Assembly: GCA_964538675.1 (NCBI GenBank)
Contig: CAZIGM010000003.1
Coordinates: 1 to 64,000 of the forward strand
Direction of reading: 5' to 3'
DNA: 64,000 bases
From: CAZIGM01 sp964538675
GTDB taxonomy: Bacteria; Bacillota; Bacilli; Tepidibacillales; Tepidibacillaceae
Positions 8,548-18,061 of the stretch are shown in pieces; position 1 is the stretch's first letter; each line of letters starts with the position of its first letter. Both the position numbers and the translations under genes were made by a program. A model generated the notes under the pieces. That model saw only the letters and a program-made list of their open reading frames with translations. It made no database searches and was not told where the DNA came from.

Positions 8548-10884
8548 ATGAGTGACTTTATTAATTCAAATCAGGAATTAGTAAATAAAATAAATCAAAT
8601 ATTGAGAGTGAAGAAGAATTGTTCAGTAAATATAGTTAATGACAAGTTAACATTATCGGTTTTTTCACTACTTGAAAATAATTTAAAATATGTTAATAAG
8701 ATTAATTTTGTGATAAGAGATACAAGATACATTCCAGAAAATGATGAAATATCTAGGGAATTTGAAATTGATATTAATCCAAATGATATGTTATTTAATT
8801 CTTATGACATCATTGAAAAAAATAAGCTTCAGCATTTTTCAAAAGCTAGATCAATGTATGGCTTTATTGGGAAGCATGTGAATGTTAGAAAAACTAATCC
8901 AAAGTATCAAGTAAAAAGCAATTTGCTAACCATTAATAATGATTTTATGATACAAGGATCTTCATCATTAGAACTTTCTAGTAAAGCTTAGCATTACGAC
9001 AAAATCAAATAAATTTTGATATTGTAATGAATGATACTATGGATCAAAGTCAGATAATTGGAGCAAATAATATATTTAATCAGATTTGGTACGGGGAAGA
9101 GGTAACCTCTGATTTTAAAGAAGAATTGATGAGAAGTTTGAACTATGTATATAAAGAGCATTCACCAGAGTTCCTATATTATTTCACAATTAATGAACTT
9201 TTCGGGAATCAACTTGACTATGGTGTAGAACGTTTTGAAAAGGATAATACCAGTTTTAAAAAAACAAAAATTTGGAATATGCTATTTGATTTTCAAAAGG
9301 ACGGTGTTTTGTCAGCGATACAAAAAATCAATAAATATAATGGTTGTATTATTGCAGATAGTGTAGGACTTGGAAAGACTTTTGAAGCACTCGCAGTTAT
9401 TAAATATTTTGAACTTCGACAAGATAATGTATTAGTATTAACTCCAGCGAAGCTATATGATAACTGGAATTCTTTTCGTGGGGCCTATAAAGATAGCATA
9501 ATTGATGAAATTTTTAATTATAAGATTATGTTTCATACTGATTTGTCTAGATATAAAGGGATGTCAAGAAGTGGTTGGGATTTATCACGATTCGATTGGA
9601 GTAAATTTGATTTAATTGTTATAGATGAATCTCATAACTTTAGAAACAGAACCGAAAAAGAAGATGGACAAACTCGATATCAAAGATTATTAGAAGAAGT
9701 AAGAAAGAGTGGCAGTAATACAAAAGTGTTGCTATTATCAGCTACTCCAGTGAATAATTCACTTACAGATTTAAAAAATCAGATAAGTATTATTACAGGC
9801 GATAGAGACTTTGCTTTTGAAGAACAAGGAATTGCTAGTGTAGATAGTGTATTGAGAAAAACATCCAAACAGCTTAATGAATGGGAAAAACAGACGAGAA
9901 AGAATAAAGAGGCATTATTTAATGATTTACCATCTGATTTTTACAAACTCCTCGAAATGATGACGATTGCCCGAAGTAGAAAGCATATAACCAATTACTA
10001 TGGAACAGAAGAAATAGGAAAGTTTCCTGAAAAATTAAAGCCTGAGACTTTTAAACCGAAAATAGATAAGAAAGGAATGCTGCTTAATTTTGAAGAAACC
10101 AATGAAATACTTGAGGAGTTGAAACTGGCAGTTTATGCTCCTTTGAGTTATTTAAAAGGTGAATATAAGCAATATTATGCAGAAAAGTACCAAAGTAAAA
10201 GAGCTGACGGAAGAGTATTGATGACTACTGATGTTAGGGAGTCAGGCATGAAAGTGCTACATAGATTTAATTTATTTAAAAGACTGGAGAGTTCTGTGTT
10301 TTCCTTTGGTGAAACTATTCGAAGATTGACGGAACGAATAGATAATTGTATTAATTTAGTAGAGCAAGAAGCGGCTAAAATCAATATTGTCGATGATATA
10401 GAAGATGATTATGAAGCGGTATTAGACTACAAATACGAGATTAAAATAGCTCACCAGAACAAAGTAGAATTTCTTAAAGACCTGTATTATGACAAAGAAG
10501 TTCTTGAAATGTTATATGCAGATATAGAAAAAATACTAAAGGCTTATAGAGATCAGAAACTTGCAACTTTGATAGAATTCATAAAAGAAAAGGTGACTAC
10601 ACAGCCTTATAATAAAAGTAATAAAAAAGTTCTCATTTTTACTGCATTTGCAGATACAGCAAGCTATTTATATGACAAAATTGCTGATCCAATGAAATCA
10701 TTAGGATGCTACACAGGTGTTGTAACGGGTTCATCTAAACCTAAAACAGATAATAAAACTATTGAGTTAGAATTTAATAGGTTGTTATCGGCATTCTCTC
10801 CTAAATCAAAGCTCAAGACGCCTTTAGATGAAAAAAATCAAATTGATATACTGATAGGAACAGACTGTATTTCCGAAGGGCAAA
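8548..10884 (+). pseudogene. PLD-like/SNF2 helicase, frameshifted and 3'-truncated
   Basis: Remnant of a large defence-type protein with an N-terminal phospholipase-D-like nuclease domain and a SNF2/DEAD helicase. Codons from 8548 (RBS GGGGGG at 8535-8540) encode the PLD-like part, ending LLTINNDFMIQGSSS...SSKA and a TAG at 8989. The frame that follows reads ALRQNQINFDIVMND and continues the same protein, so the break is a 5-base duplication around AGCTTAGC. The helicase half has Walker A DSVGLGKT, DEAH-type DESH, motif III LLSATPVNN and motif V GTDCISEGQ. It then ends abruptly before motif VI. After position ~10884 the DNA is a different gene on the opposite strand. Not functional as a whole. 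Confidence 0.85.
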
Positions 10885-11419
10885 AGCCTTGGTCTTTGTA
10901 ATTACTTATTAATTTATTGAAACCATCTATGTCCTCGATAGAGTTTTTTTCTGTTATTTCAAACACTATATTTTGTGGATTAATTTCAAATTTCTTGAGG
11001 AATTCCTTTGTAAAACCTGATTTGAATTTTTCATCATTAATAATATCGGGGTCTACGTTAATAAATACATGAAAACTATCGTTGCACATAGAAGCCTTTT
11101 CCAAAGCTTTTATTCTACATAAAAACTCTAGATCCCATAATTTACCATGAACTCTAGCTATATCAAATAGCATGCTTGGATTTTCTAGTACTGTATTTTC
11201 AGGTCCTCGGCTTAATGCTTCATATCCAAATATCGATCCATCCTTTAATGAGACAATGGGTTGGAAAAGGGTAGTAATTTTTGAATTATTTAATATATCC
11301 ATTAACTTTTCTCCTATACTGCTACCATTTATTATTTCTGGGTGTTCTAAATTTCTAACAGCTTTTTTGATAGCTAAATATTTAAAATCTATTAAGCCCT
11401 CATTAAACAATGTGTTCAT
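10882..11419 (-). pseudogene. EAL-domain protein, 3' end deleted
   Basis: N-terminal two-thirds of a cyclic-di-GMP phosphodiesterase domain. It reads FQPIVSLKDGSIFGYEALSRGP (with the EAL signature), then HVFINVDPDI and IVFEITEKNSIEDIDG. It reaches YKDQGF, where intact homologues continue with a KIAIDD-like strand that supplies metal ligands. Instead the reading runs into reversed helicase sequence. The catalytic Asp-Asp, Lys and second Glu regions are missing, so it cannot hydrolyse c-di-GMP. The ATG has GGAGAC upstream. There is no GGDEF or sensor domain. Its 3' end and that of the helicase gene were removed by one deletion. Confidence 0.82.
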
Positions 11420-11691
11420 TTTATGTCTCCCTATCGCTCTAGTAAAATTTTCCTCAGATAATATTTTATATTACTGAAGTTAAATTATTGCAAATTATAT
11501 GTTGGGTTTTTGTTAAAATATAAATTTTATCGGGGATAGTGAATGGGGGGGTTGTGATTTAATTATATTACGGTTGGGTCCACTATGGATTTTTTATTAG
11601 TTCAATTTCATCTTAAAATTAAGCCATTTATTTAAATAAATGTATATGAGAAGCATAATGTTTATGATATTCTTTTCATGGGGTGAGGAAT

Positions 11692-12103
11692 ATGGAGATT
11701 AATATTAATAGTTTAGTACCGATTGATTTGGCATTAAATGAAGGCAAATCTGTATTTAAAACTGTGGATGATAGATATAGGGAAAATAGTAATTTTAAAA
11801 GATAATAAACCAGCTTATATATTAATGAAATATGAAGAGAGTATAGAAACTAAGGTTAATACTCCAGCAGCAATAGAGAAATATACCCTGCAAGAAGCAA
11901 TGAAAGTAGTGTTATTAGGGATTAAGGGGCAGATACTTCACGCATCTGAACTAGCAGACATTGTTTATAATCGAAACCTTTATGTGCAGAAGAATGGTGA
12001 AAAGGCTAAATACAATCAATTAAGAGCTAGATGTGGACATTTTTCAAATATGTTTGAGGCATTGCCTGGCAACTATATAAAGCTAAAAGAGGAAGTAAGG
12101 TAA
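11692..12103 (+). pseudogene. Phd-like/HARE-HTH DNA-binding protein, frameshifted
   Basis: The ATG at 11692 (RBS GGTGAGG) opens MEININSLVPIDLALNEGK followed by SVFKTVDDR, a Phd/YefM-type N-terminus. The frame then closes 74 bases on. The +1 frame continues with GKIVILKDNKPAYILMKYEE, the next strand of the same fold. After it comes a HARE-HTH domain (YTLQEAMKVVLLGIKGQILHASELADIV and so on), a DNA-binding domain common beside restriction enzymes. Removing one base near GATAGATATAGG restores one 137-residue chain reading KTVDDSIGKIV. It sits 127 bases before the HpaII-like methylase and may have been its regulator. Confidence 0.7.
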
Positions 12104-12230
12104 TGGATAATATTGTTTCGGGCTATCTTCTAAGAGTGAGGAGTTACTGTAAAGGATAAAAAACGGAAAGGCTTGCTAACAATTAGATTGTCATAGTAGG
12201 TATATTCTTGACTATGAAAGGAGGAGTTTG

Positions 12231-13253
12231 ATGTATAAATCAATAGATTTATTTGCAGGAATCGGTGGTATTAGAATGGGTTTTGAAAATGCTTTCAAAG
12301 ATGGAATAGAAACCGTCTTTATAAGTGAATGGGAGGAAAAAGCACAGGAAACATATAAAGCTAATTTTATAGATGATTTTAAAATTCAAGGAGATATCAC
12401 AAAGATATCGGAAGAAGATATTCCAACTCATGATATTTTATTGGCTGGGTTTCCTTGTCAAGCTTTTTCTTTAGCGGGTTTCAAAAAAGGATTTGAAGAT
12501 GCAAGAGGTACAATGTTTTTTGATGTTGCTCGTATAGTGAAATACCATAAACCAAAAGTTGTTTTTTGTGAGAATGTTAAGAACCTTGTAAGTCATGATA
12601 AAGGTAATACATTTAAAACAATAAAGAGAATTCTTGAGGAGCTTAATTATAAAGTTTTTTCGAAAGTACTAAATAGTAAAAATTATGGTGTTCCCCAAAA
12701 CAGAGAAAGAATCTATATAGTGGCATTTAGGAATGATATTGCACCAATGAGTTTTAAATTCCCAGAAAGTACAGGGAAGGAAAAAATTATAAAAAATATA
12801 ATAGAAAACAATGAAGTTTCATCTAAGTACTATTTATCAAATACATATCTTGAATCATTAAGGAGACACAAAGCAAGACATGAAAAAAAGGGAAACGGTT
12901 TTGGATATGAAGTCAGAGATATTGATGATATAGCTGGAGCTATTGTGTGTGGAGGGATGGGTAGAGAAAGAAATCTAATTATTGATGAGAGATTAATAGA
13001 CTTTACTCCGAGAACAAATATAAAAGGGGAAATTAATAAAGAATATATAAGAAAGATGACTCCGAGAGAATGGGCAAGATTACAAGGTTTTCCAGACACC
13101 TTTAAATTACCAGTCGCTGATACTCACCTATATAAACAATTTGGGAATTCAGTTACAGTTCCAGTTATAGAAGCTATAGCTAAAAGAATTAAGGAGGAAT
13201 TGGAATGCTCAGAGGAAATATTGGCGAGTGGTCAGAAGTGTATGTACTATTAA
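12231..13253 (+). CDS. DNA (cytosine-5) methyltransferase, HpaII-like
   Basis: Modification enzyme of a type II system. All C5-methylase motifs are in order: I SIDLFAGIGGIRMGF, IV GFPCQAFSLAGF with the catalytic Cys, VI FCENVKNL, VIII YGVPQNRERIYIVAF, IX REWARLQGFPDTF and X QFGNSVTVPVI. The variable region contains GGMGRERNLIIDERL, a pattern I associate with CCGG methylases. The ATG at 12231 is preferred over a TTG at 12228 given GGAGGAG at 12219-12225. The endonuclease gene overlaps its last 49 bases, so methylase is made first. Intact at 340 residues. Confidence 0.93.
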   Translation: MYKSIDLFAGIGGIRMGFENAFKDGIETVFISEWEEKAQETYKANFIDDFKIQGDITKISEEDIPTHDILLAGFPCQAFSLAGFKKGFEDARGTMFFDVARIVKYHKPKVVFCENVKNLVSHDKGNTFKTIKRILEELNYKVFSKVLNSKNYGVPQNRERIYIVAFRNDIAPMSFKFPESTGKEKIIKNIIENNEVSSKYYLSNTYLESLRRHKARHEKKGNGFGYEVRDIDDIAGAIVCGGMGRERNLIIDERLIDFTPRTNIKGEINKEYIRKMTPREWARLQGFPDTFKLPVADTHLYKQFGNSVTVPVIEAIAKRIKEELECSEEILASGQKCMYY

Positions 13254-14290
13254 AACTTTTAGCGGATGGAAAAATATATGCGGCTGATAAAGATTTAAAC
13301 AAACTTAAGGATATATATTTCCCTATTATTAAAATAATTAGAGAAGAAATAAAAGGGGAAATTAAGGAATATTTTATTGGAGAAAATATAAATATATATC
13401 TTAACGGAGATGAAATAGGGAGTATACCAGCTTCTGTTTTTGATAAAGAAGCTGGAATTCTTTTAAATTTTATAAGTGACGGGAAAAACAAAGGAGCATT
13501 CTCAATTGAAAAAACAGAAAAATTTATGAATGGAATCCAATGCTTTAAATTGTCAGCGCCAGCTACAGACAAATCAGATATTACAATGAAAATCATGGAT
13601 ATTAATACAGGATATAGTCCGAGAGTAAGTTTCAGTATAAAATCTGAACTAGGCTCACCTCCTACTCTCCTTAATGCAGGAAAAACAACAAATTTTATAT
13701 ATAAGGTTATTCATCAATATGAGTCTATGGTAAGAGAAACTAATGATATATATAATGATTCGAGAAATAAAAAACATATGGACGTCAGAGGAAGAATAGC
13801 AAATATAATTAAAAAAGACGGAACAATAGAATATTTTGGAATGCAAAATAAAACGTTCAAAGACAATTTGATTCTCGTTGATAGTAGGATGGATGAAATT
13901 ATAGCGCAAACGTTACTCTATTTTTACAAGGAAGGTATTAGCAATTGTAGTGACATGATCAAAAAACTTCAAGAAGAGAATCCAATGAAATATGGCAATG
14001 TACACGCATATTCCTATAAGTTTAAAAAATTTTTAACCTCAGTAGCATTAGGCATGAGACCTGCAACAGAGTGGGATGGTATAGATGAAGCAAGTGGTGG
14101 ATATATCATCGTTACAAGAGAAGGAAGTGTATTGGCATACCATATATACAACAGAAACCATTTTGAAGAATATCTTTTAAAAAATACAAAATATGAAACG
14201 GCTTCAACTTCAAGACACGAGTTTGGCGAACTATATGAGGACAATGGTGATACTTTTATCAAGCTCAATCTACAGATACGATTTATATAA
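13205..14290 (+). CDS. HpaII-family type II restriction endonuclease
   Basis: A 361-residue endonuclease expected to cut CCGG. The start GNIGEWSEVYVLLKLLADGK and the core VSFSIKSELGSPPTLLNAGKTTNF are characteristic of the HpaII family (RE_HpaII). FSIKSELG carries the candidate catalytic Glu/Lys residues. AAGGAGG lies eight bases before the ATG, inside the methylase gene. The overlap with a C5 methylase of matching type makes a complete restriction-modification pair. Recognition site is inferred from family only. Confidence 0.85.
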   Translation: MLRGNIGEWSEVYVLLKLLADGKIYAADKDLNKLKDIYFPIIKIIREEIKGEIKEYFIGENINIYLNGDEIGSIPASVFDKEAGILLNFISDGKNKGAFSIEKTEKFMNGIQCFKLSAPATDKSDITMKIMDINTGYSPRVSFSIKSELGSPPTLLNAGKTTNFIYKVIHQYESMVRETNDIYNDSRNKKHMDVRGRIANIIKKDGTIEYFGMQNKTFKDNLILVDSRMDEIIAQTLLYFYKEGISNCSDMIKKLQEENPMKYGNVHAYSYKFKKFLTSVALGMRPATEWDGIDEASGGYIIVTREGSVLAYHIYNRNHFEEYLLKNTKYETASTSRHEFGELYEDNGDTFIKLNLQIRFI

Positions 14291-14351
14291 GAAGATGGCA
14301 TTAATTAACCTATCCATTCAAATTATACTTTATGATAATAAGAACTTGAAG

Positions 14352-14390
14352 ATATCTGTATTATTCGGTAATTACGAATAATTCAGATAT
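14352..14390. repeat. Long inverted repeat before the ATP-grasp gene
   Basis: ATATCTG-TATTATTCG pairs with CGAATAAT-CAGATAT around a seven-base loop; AAAAAA follows on the plus strand. The gene downstream starts 84 bases later. With no U run on either strand it is more likely an operator or leader hairpin than a terminator. Confidence 0.5.
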
Positions 14391-14474
14391 AAAAAAGGGT
14401 GATTTTAAGAAAATTGAACTAGTAAAAATTGCTTACTCAGTAAATCAGAAGATGTATGAATTGAGGTAAATACG

Positions 14475-15620
14475 ATGATAATTTTAGACAAACAATATAT
14501 TACGGAGGAAATGAAAAATTATCTTATCAATGGAAAGGTTCCAGTTTTAAAAAATGATGCTGCATTGAAGCATTTGAACAATGAAATACCAAATCTAATT
14601 TCAAAAGAAGATTTTGCTAAATTGTATTCTCAAAACAGACGATTATATACTTGCTTTGAAAATTCTATTGAATGGATTGTTCAGAATGTGCAAGATAAGG
14701 AATTGATAAAGAATATTGAAACAATGAAAAACAAAGCTTTACTCCGTAAGATGCTTGCACCTATTTATTCTGATTTTTTCTATCGGCAGGCTACTCTTAA
14801 AGAGCTTCCTATTCTTGATACAGCTACTTTTTTTTATCCTTTTATCTTGAAACCAAATGTGGGTTTCTTTAGCGTAGGAGTCTATTCTATTACTTGTAAG
14901 GAAGATTGGGATATAGAACTTATGGAAAGTGCTAGTGACTGGGGAAAGATATATTCTGAGAGTGTGGTTAATACAGAATTTATTTTAGAGCAATATATCT
15001 ATGGTGAAGAATATGCTATCGATGCATATTATGATGAAGATGGTAAAGCAGTTGTCCTTAACATTCTGAAACATGATTTTAATGGAATGTCAGATGTTAG
15101 CGATAGACTTTACTACACTGGAAAATGCGTTATAGAACAGCATTTAGAGCAGTTTACAAATTGGCTTAACGATGTGAATGAATATATTAAGGCAAGTAAT
15201 ATTCCGTTTCATGTAGAAATACGGGTTAACAGTGGGAGGATAATTCCAATTGAATTTAATCCTATGAGATTTGCTGGGTGGAACTGTACAGATATTAGTT
15301 ATTATGCATTTGGGTTTTATACATACGATTATTACTTACATAACATTAAGCCGGATTGGGATAGTTTGCTGAAAGGTAAAGACGGAAAGTATTATACAAT
15401 TATCGTTTTAGATAAAAATATATCCGTTGATCGCAGTGATAATTTTGATTACGACTCGGCTTGCCAAGATATGGGAAAAATCTTATGTTTAAGAAAAATC
15501 AATTATCACGAGACCCCAGTTTTTGGATTTGTGTTTACAGAAGTGGAAGAAACAGATAAATTAACTATGAAAAAAATAATTGAGAAAGGTCTTAGTATTT
15601 TTGTTAGAAAGGGAGAATAA
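14475..15620 (+). CDS. ATP-grasp domain protein of unknown substrate
   Basis: A 381-residue ATP-grasp enzyme, expected to join a carboxylate to an amine or thiol using ATP. The fold is visible as FYPFILKPNVGFFSVGVYSI (nucleotide-binding lysine), FILEQYIYGEEYAIDAYYDEDG (the E-x-Y-x-x-G-x-E-Y segment) and the metal-binding end HVEIRVNSGRIIPIEFNPMRFAG. A preceding GAGGTAA ribosome site fits the ATG. No peptide precursor, transporter or second biosynthetic gene is adjacent, so the substrate cannot be inferred. It lies at the edge of the decayed defence island. Confidence 0.8.
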   Translation: MIILDKQYITEEMKNYLINGKVPVLKNDAALKHLNNEIPNLISKEDFAKLYSQNRRLYTCFENSIEWIVQNVQDKELIKNIETMKNKALLRKMLAPIYSDFFYRQATLKELPILDTATFFYPFILKPNVGFFSVGVYSITCKEDWDIELMESASDWGKIYSESVVNTEFILEQYIYGEEYAIDAYYDEDGKAVVLNILKHDFNGMSDVSDRLYYTGKCVIEQHLEQFTNWLNDVNEYIKASNIPFHVEIRVNSGRIIPIEFNPMRFAGWNCTDISYYAFGFYTYDYYLHNIKPDWDSLLKGKDGKYYTIIVLDKNISVDRSDNFDYDSACQDMGKILCLRKINYHETPVFGFVFTEVEETDKLTMKKIIEKGLSIFVRKGE

Positions 15621-15676
15621 TCAAAAAACATAAAGATGTCTTTAAGTAAATAATTTGAACCTGATCCTGTATTTAA

Positions 15677-15823
15677 CTAAGAGCTTTAATTTCGCTTATT
15701 AGTAGGTGTGAAAAAGTACAAGAAAGGTTATCGCAGGATACTTATAAATGGACGTTAGTCAAAAATCAGATTAAAGCGCTCCATATTTCATCGTCATTGA
15801 TAACAAAGGCAATTGAAGAATAG
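15677..15823 (+). pseudogene. Fragment of a small Cys-containing clostridial protein family
   Basis: Reading LRALISLISRCEKVQERLSQ then DTYKWTLVKNQIKALHISSS to a TAG. It lacks an N-terminus and a start, with a stop directly upstream. The same pattern, IS-K/R-CEK-x-Q then T...KN-x-IKA, occurs in the intact-looking small ORF at 22385-22621, so this is a truncated paralogue. Function unknown. Confidence 0.55.
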
Positions 15824-15878
15824 ATAAATTACTACAGATTCGTAGTAAATTACGAATTAATATTAGAGAGGATAAATC

Positions 15879-16144
15879 ATGGCGAAGTATGAAAAGACTA
15901 TTATTGGTCAATTTGAGGAAGTGATCAATCGTTTTAAAATGATATTAATGATAGTGGGATAACTATGAATTTAGTTAATGAGAGCAACTACTCGTATGGA
16001 GATACAAATATAGCGGTTCGGGTTTATGATAAATATTTTATTAGAAACGGAAACAGGGTAAGTATAAGCCTCACCGTAGTAGACCATGGTAGTAATATTT
16101 TTATTTCAGCAATAGTGCAAGAGAATATAGAACGAATGAAATAA
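15879..16144 (+). pseudogene. Frameshifted DUF6054-like protein
   Basis: The ATG (RBS AGAGAGG) opens MAKYEKTIIGQFEEVINRF and then stops early. The next frame continues NDINDSGITMNLVNESNYS, followed by IAVRVYDKYFIRNGNRVSI and LTVVDHGSNIFISAI, to a TAA at 16142. The join is in TTTTAAAATGAT; adding one A to the A-run restores a single frame of about 88 codons. The shape resembles DUF6054 proteins, which I know only as uncharacterised. The 3' end meets the end of the ABC-F gene convergently, two bases apart. Confidence 0.55.
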
Positions 16145-16146
16145 TA

Positions 16147-17736
16147 TTAATTATTATTAAGTACTATATATTCATCGTATGACATTTTTTTATCAATTAT
16201 TCCATCTGGAGTTATTTCTATGATACGGTTTGCAATCGTCTGTACAAATTCATGGTCATGGGATACAAAGATTATTGAACCAGTAAAATTAATCAACCCA
16301 TTATTTAATGAAGTGATAGATTCAAGATCTAAATGATTGGTAGGCTCATCCAATAATAGAACATTGGCATTACTTAGCATCATCTTAGAAAGCATACAAC
16401 GGACTCTTTCTCCACCAGATAAAACCTTTGCCTCTTTAAGGGCTTCTTCACCAGAAAATAACATTCTAGCTAAAAAACCTCTAATAAAGTTTTCTGCTTT
16501 TTCCTCAGAAAACTGACGCATCCAGTCGATTAAATTAAGTTCAATATTGTTAAAGAATGCTGCATTATCATTTGGGAAATAGGCTTTAGTTATTGTCACG
16601 CCCCATTTAAATTCGCCACTATCTGCTTCTAGTTCGCCCATTAAAATCTTAAATAGAGTGGTCTTTGCTTGTTCATCAGACCCAACAAGTGCAATCTTAT
16701 CACCTTTATTAAGTCTAAAACTTATATTGTTTAAAAGTTTATTACCATCAATAGTTTTAGATAGTTCCTCAACTGCTAGAAGATCACTGCCCGCTTCTCT
16801 CTCAGGTTTGAAGCCCACATAAGGATATTTTCTTGATGATGGTTCGATATCTTCTATCGTTAGCTTCTCTAACTGTTTTTTACGTGATGTAGCTTGTTTT
16901 GATTTAGATGCATTAGCACTAAAACGCATTATGAATTCTTGCAAATCTTTTCTTTTTTCTTCTGTCTTCTTATTTTGATCACGCTGCATTTGTAATGCTA
17001 GTTGACTTGATTGATACCAAAAATCATAATTACCAACATGAATTTTTATTTTCCCAAAATCGACGTCTGCGACGTGTGTACACACTCTATTGAGAAAATG
17101 TCTGTCATGGGATACCACTATTACTGTGCTTTCGAAATCTAATAGAAAATTTTCTAGCCAAGCAATAGCCTTTATGTCTAGATGATTAGTCGGCTCATCT
17201 AATAGTAAGATGTGTGGTTGGCCAAATAATGCTTGAGCCAACAAAACTTTAACCTTCTCGTCACCATTTAATTCTTTCATCATTTTATGATGCAAATCTT
17301 CCTCGATGCCAAGTCCTGCCAGAAGTGAAGCAGCTTCAGGTTCTGCTTCCCAACCATTTAACTCTGCAAATTCACATTCTAATTCTGCAGCTTTAATGCC
17401 ATCTTCATCAGTGAGATCTGATTTTGCATAGATAACATCTCTTTCTTTCATAATCTCAAAAAGTCTTTCGTGTCCCATAATAACGGTATTCAGCGCCTCA
17501 TGCTCATCAAATTCAAAATGATCCTGTTTTAAAACTGCAAGTCTTTCGCCAGGAGTAATAAAGACATCACCCGTATTTGGTTCAATTTCTCCAGAAAGTA
17601 TTTTTATAAATGTGGATTTACCGGCACCGTTAGCACCAATTAAGCCGTAACAGTTACCAGGGATAAACTTTATACTTACACCCTCAAATAGTTTACGCCC
17701 ACCATATTTTAAACCCACCTTAGTTGTACTAATCAA
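16147..17736 (-). CDS. ykpA: ABC-F family ATPase, YkpA/YbiT type
   Basis: Soluble twin-ATPase of the ABC-F class, whose members act on the ribosome rather than in membranes. At 529 residues it has two Walker A/B sets: GLIGANGAGKSTF with LLLDEPTNHLD, and ALVGSDEQAKTTLF with a full second LSGGERVRC signature and VLLLDEPTNHLDLE. A charged linker between them contains NASKSKQATSRKKQLEKL. The N-terminal signature is degenerate (MKELNGDEKVKVL) and the second Walker A loop is atypical. Both features are shared by YkpA/YbiT proteins, so they do not suggest decay. Likely a translation factor rather than an antibiotic-resistance protein. Confidence 0.88.
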   Translation of the reverse strand: MISTTKVGLKYGGRKLFEGVSIKFIPGNCYGLIGANGAGKSTFIKILSGEIEPNTGDVFITPGERLAVLKQDHFEFDEHEALNTVIMGHERLFEIMKERDVIYAKSDLTDEDGIKAAELECEFAELNGWEAEPEAASLLAGLGIEEDLHHKMMKELNGDEKVKVLLAQALFGQPHILLLDEPTNHLDIKAIAWLENFLLDFESTVIVVSHDRHFLNRVCTHVADVDFGKIKIHVGNYDFWYQSSQLALQMQRDQNKKTEEKRKDLQEFIMRFSANASKSKQATSRKKQLEKLTIEDIEPSSRKYPYVGFKPEREAGSDLLAVEELSKTIDGNKLLNNISFRLNKGDKIALVGSDEQAKTTLFKILMGELEADSGEFKWGVTITKAYFPNDNAAFFNNIELNLIDWMRQFSEEKAENFIRGFLARMLFSGEEALKEAKVLSGGERVRCMLSKMMLSNANVLLLDEPTNHLDLESITSLNNGLINFTGSIIFVSHDHEFVQTIANRIIEITPDGIIDKKMSYDEYIVLNNN

Positions 17737-18061
17737 TTGTAAAACCGCCTTTTAGTTAATATTTTCTATTTTTAAAACAACCTTTTTATTATAGCACATT
17801 GTAATTAAGTAATCTATTTATAGATTTATATTTCTTAATAATCTTCAAGAGATTATACATAAAGGTATCCAAGTGAATGGTGACCTTTTCGATTCCATTG
17901 TTAGGGTTTTTATAGTTTTCATTCGAAAAAACGAGTAATTGTAGGGTAGAAATAATAAAAGTATGGTTGAAAAGATAGAATAATTGCTTGATAGATTGGT
18001 AGAGAATTTATATTATGTATATAAGTATATATATTTGCCATATAAAAATGGGGGTTTTGAT
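17737..18061. other. Divergent intergenic region, 325 bases
   Basis: Holds the minus-strand start of the ABC-F gene with a TATAAT-like hexamer near 17787-17795, and a hairpin at 17861-17889 (AAAGGT...ACCTTT with inner TCCA/TGG). I see no gene; a short open stretch from 17984 runs into the nitroreductase but lacks a ribosome site. Confidence 0.5.

Noticed and set aside
11172..11477. Plus-strand ORF across the EAL remnant
   Set aside because: It is antisense to the clear EAL coding sequence, has no ribosome site and an unprotein-like composition.
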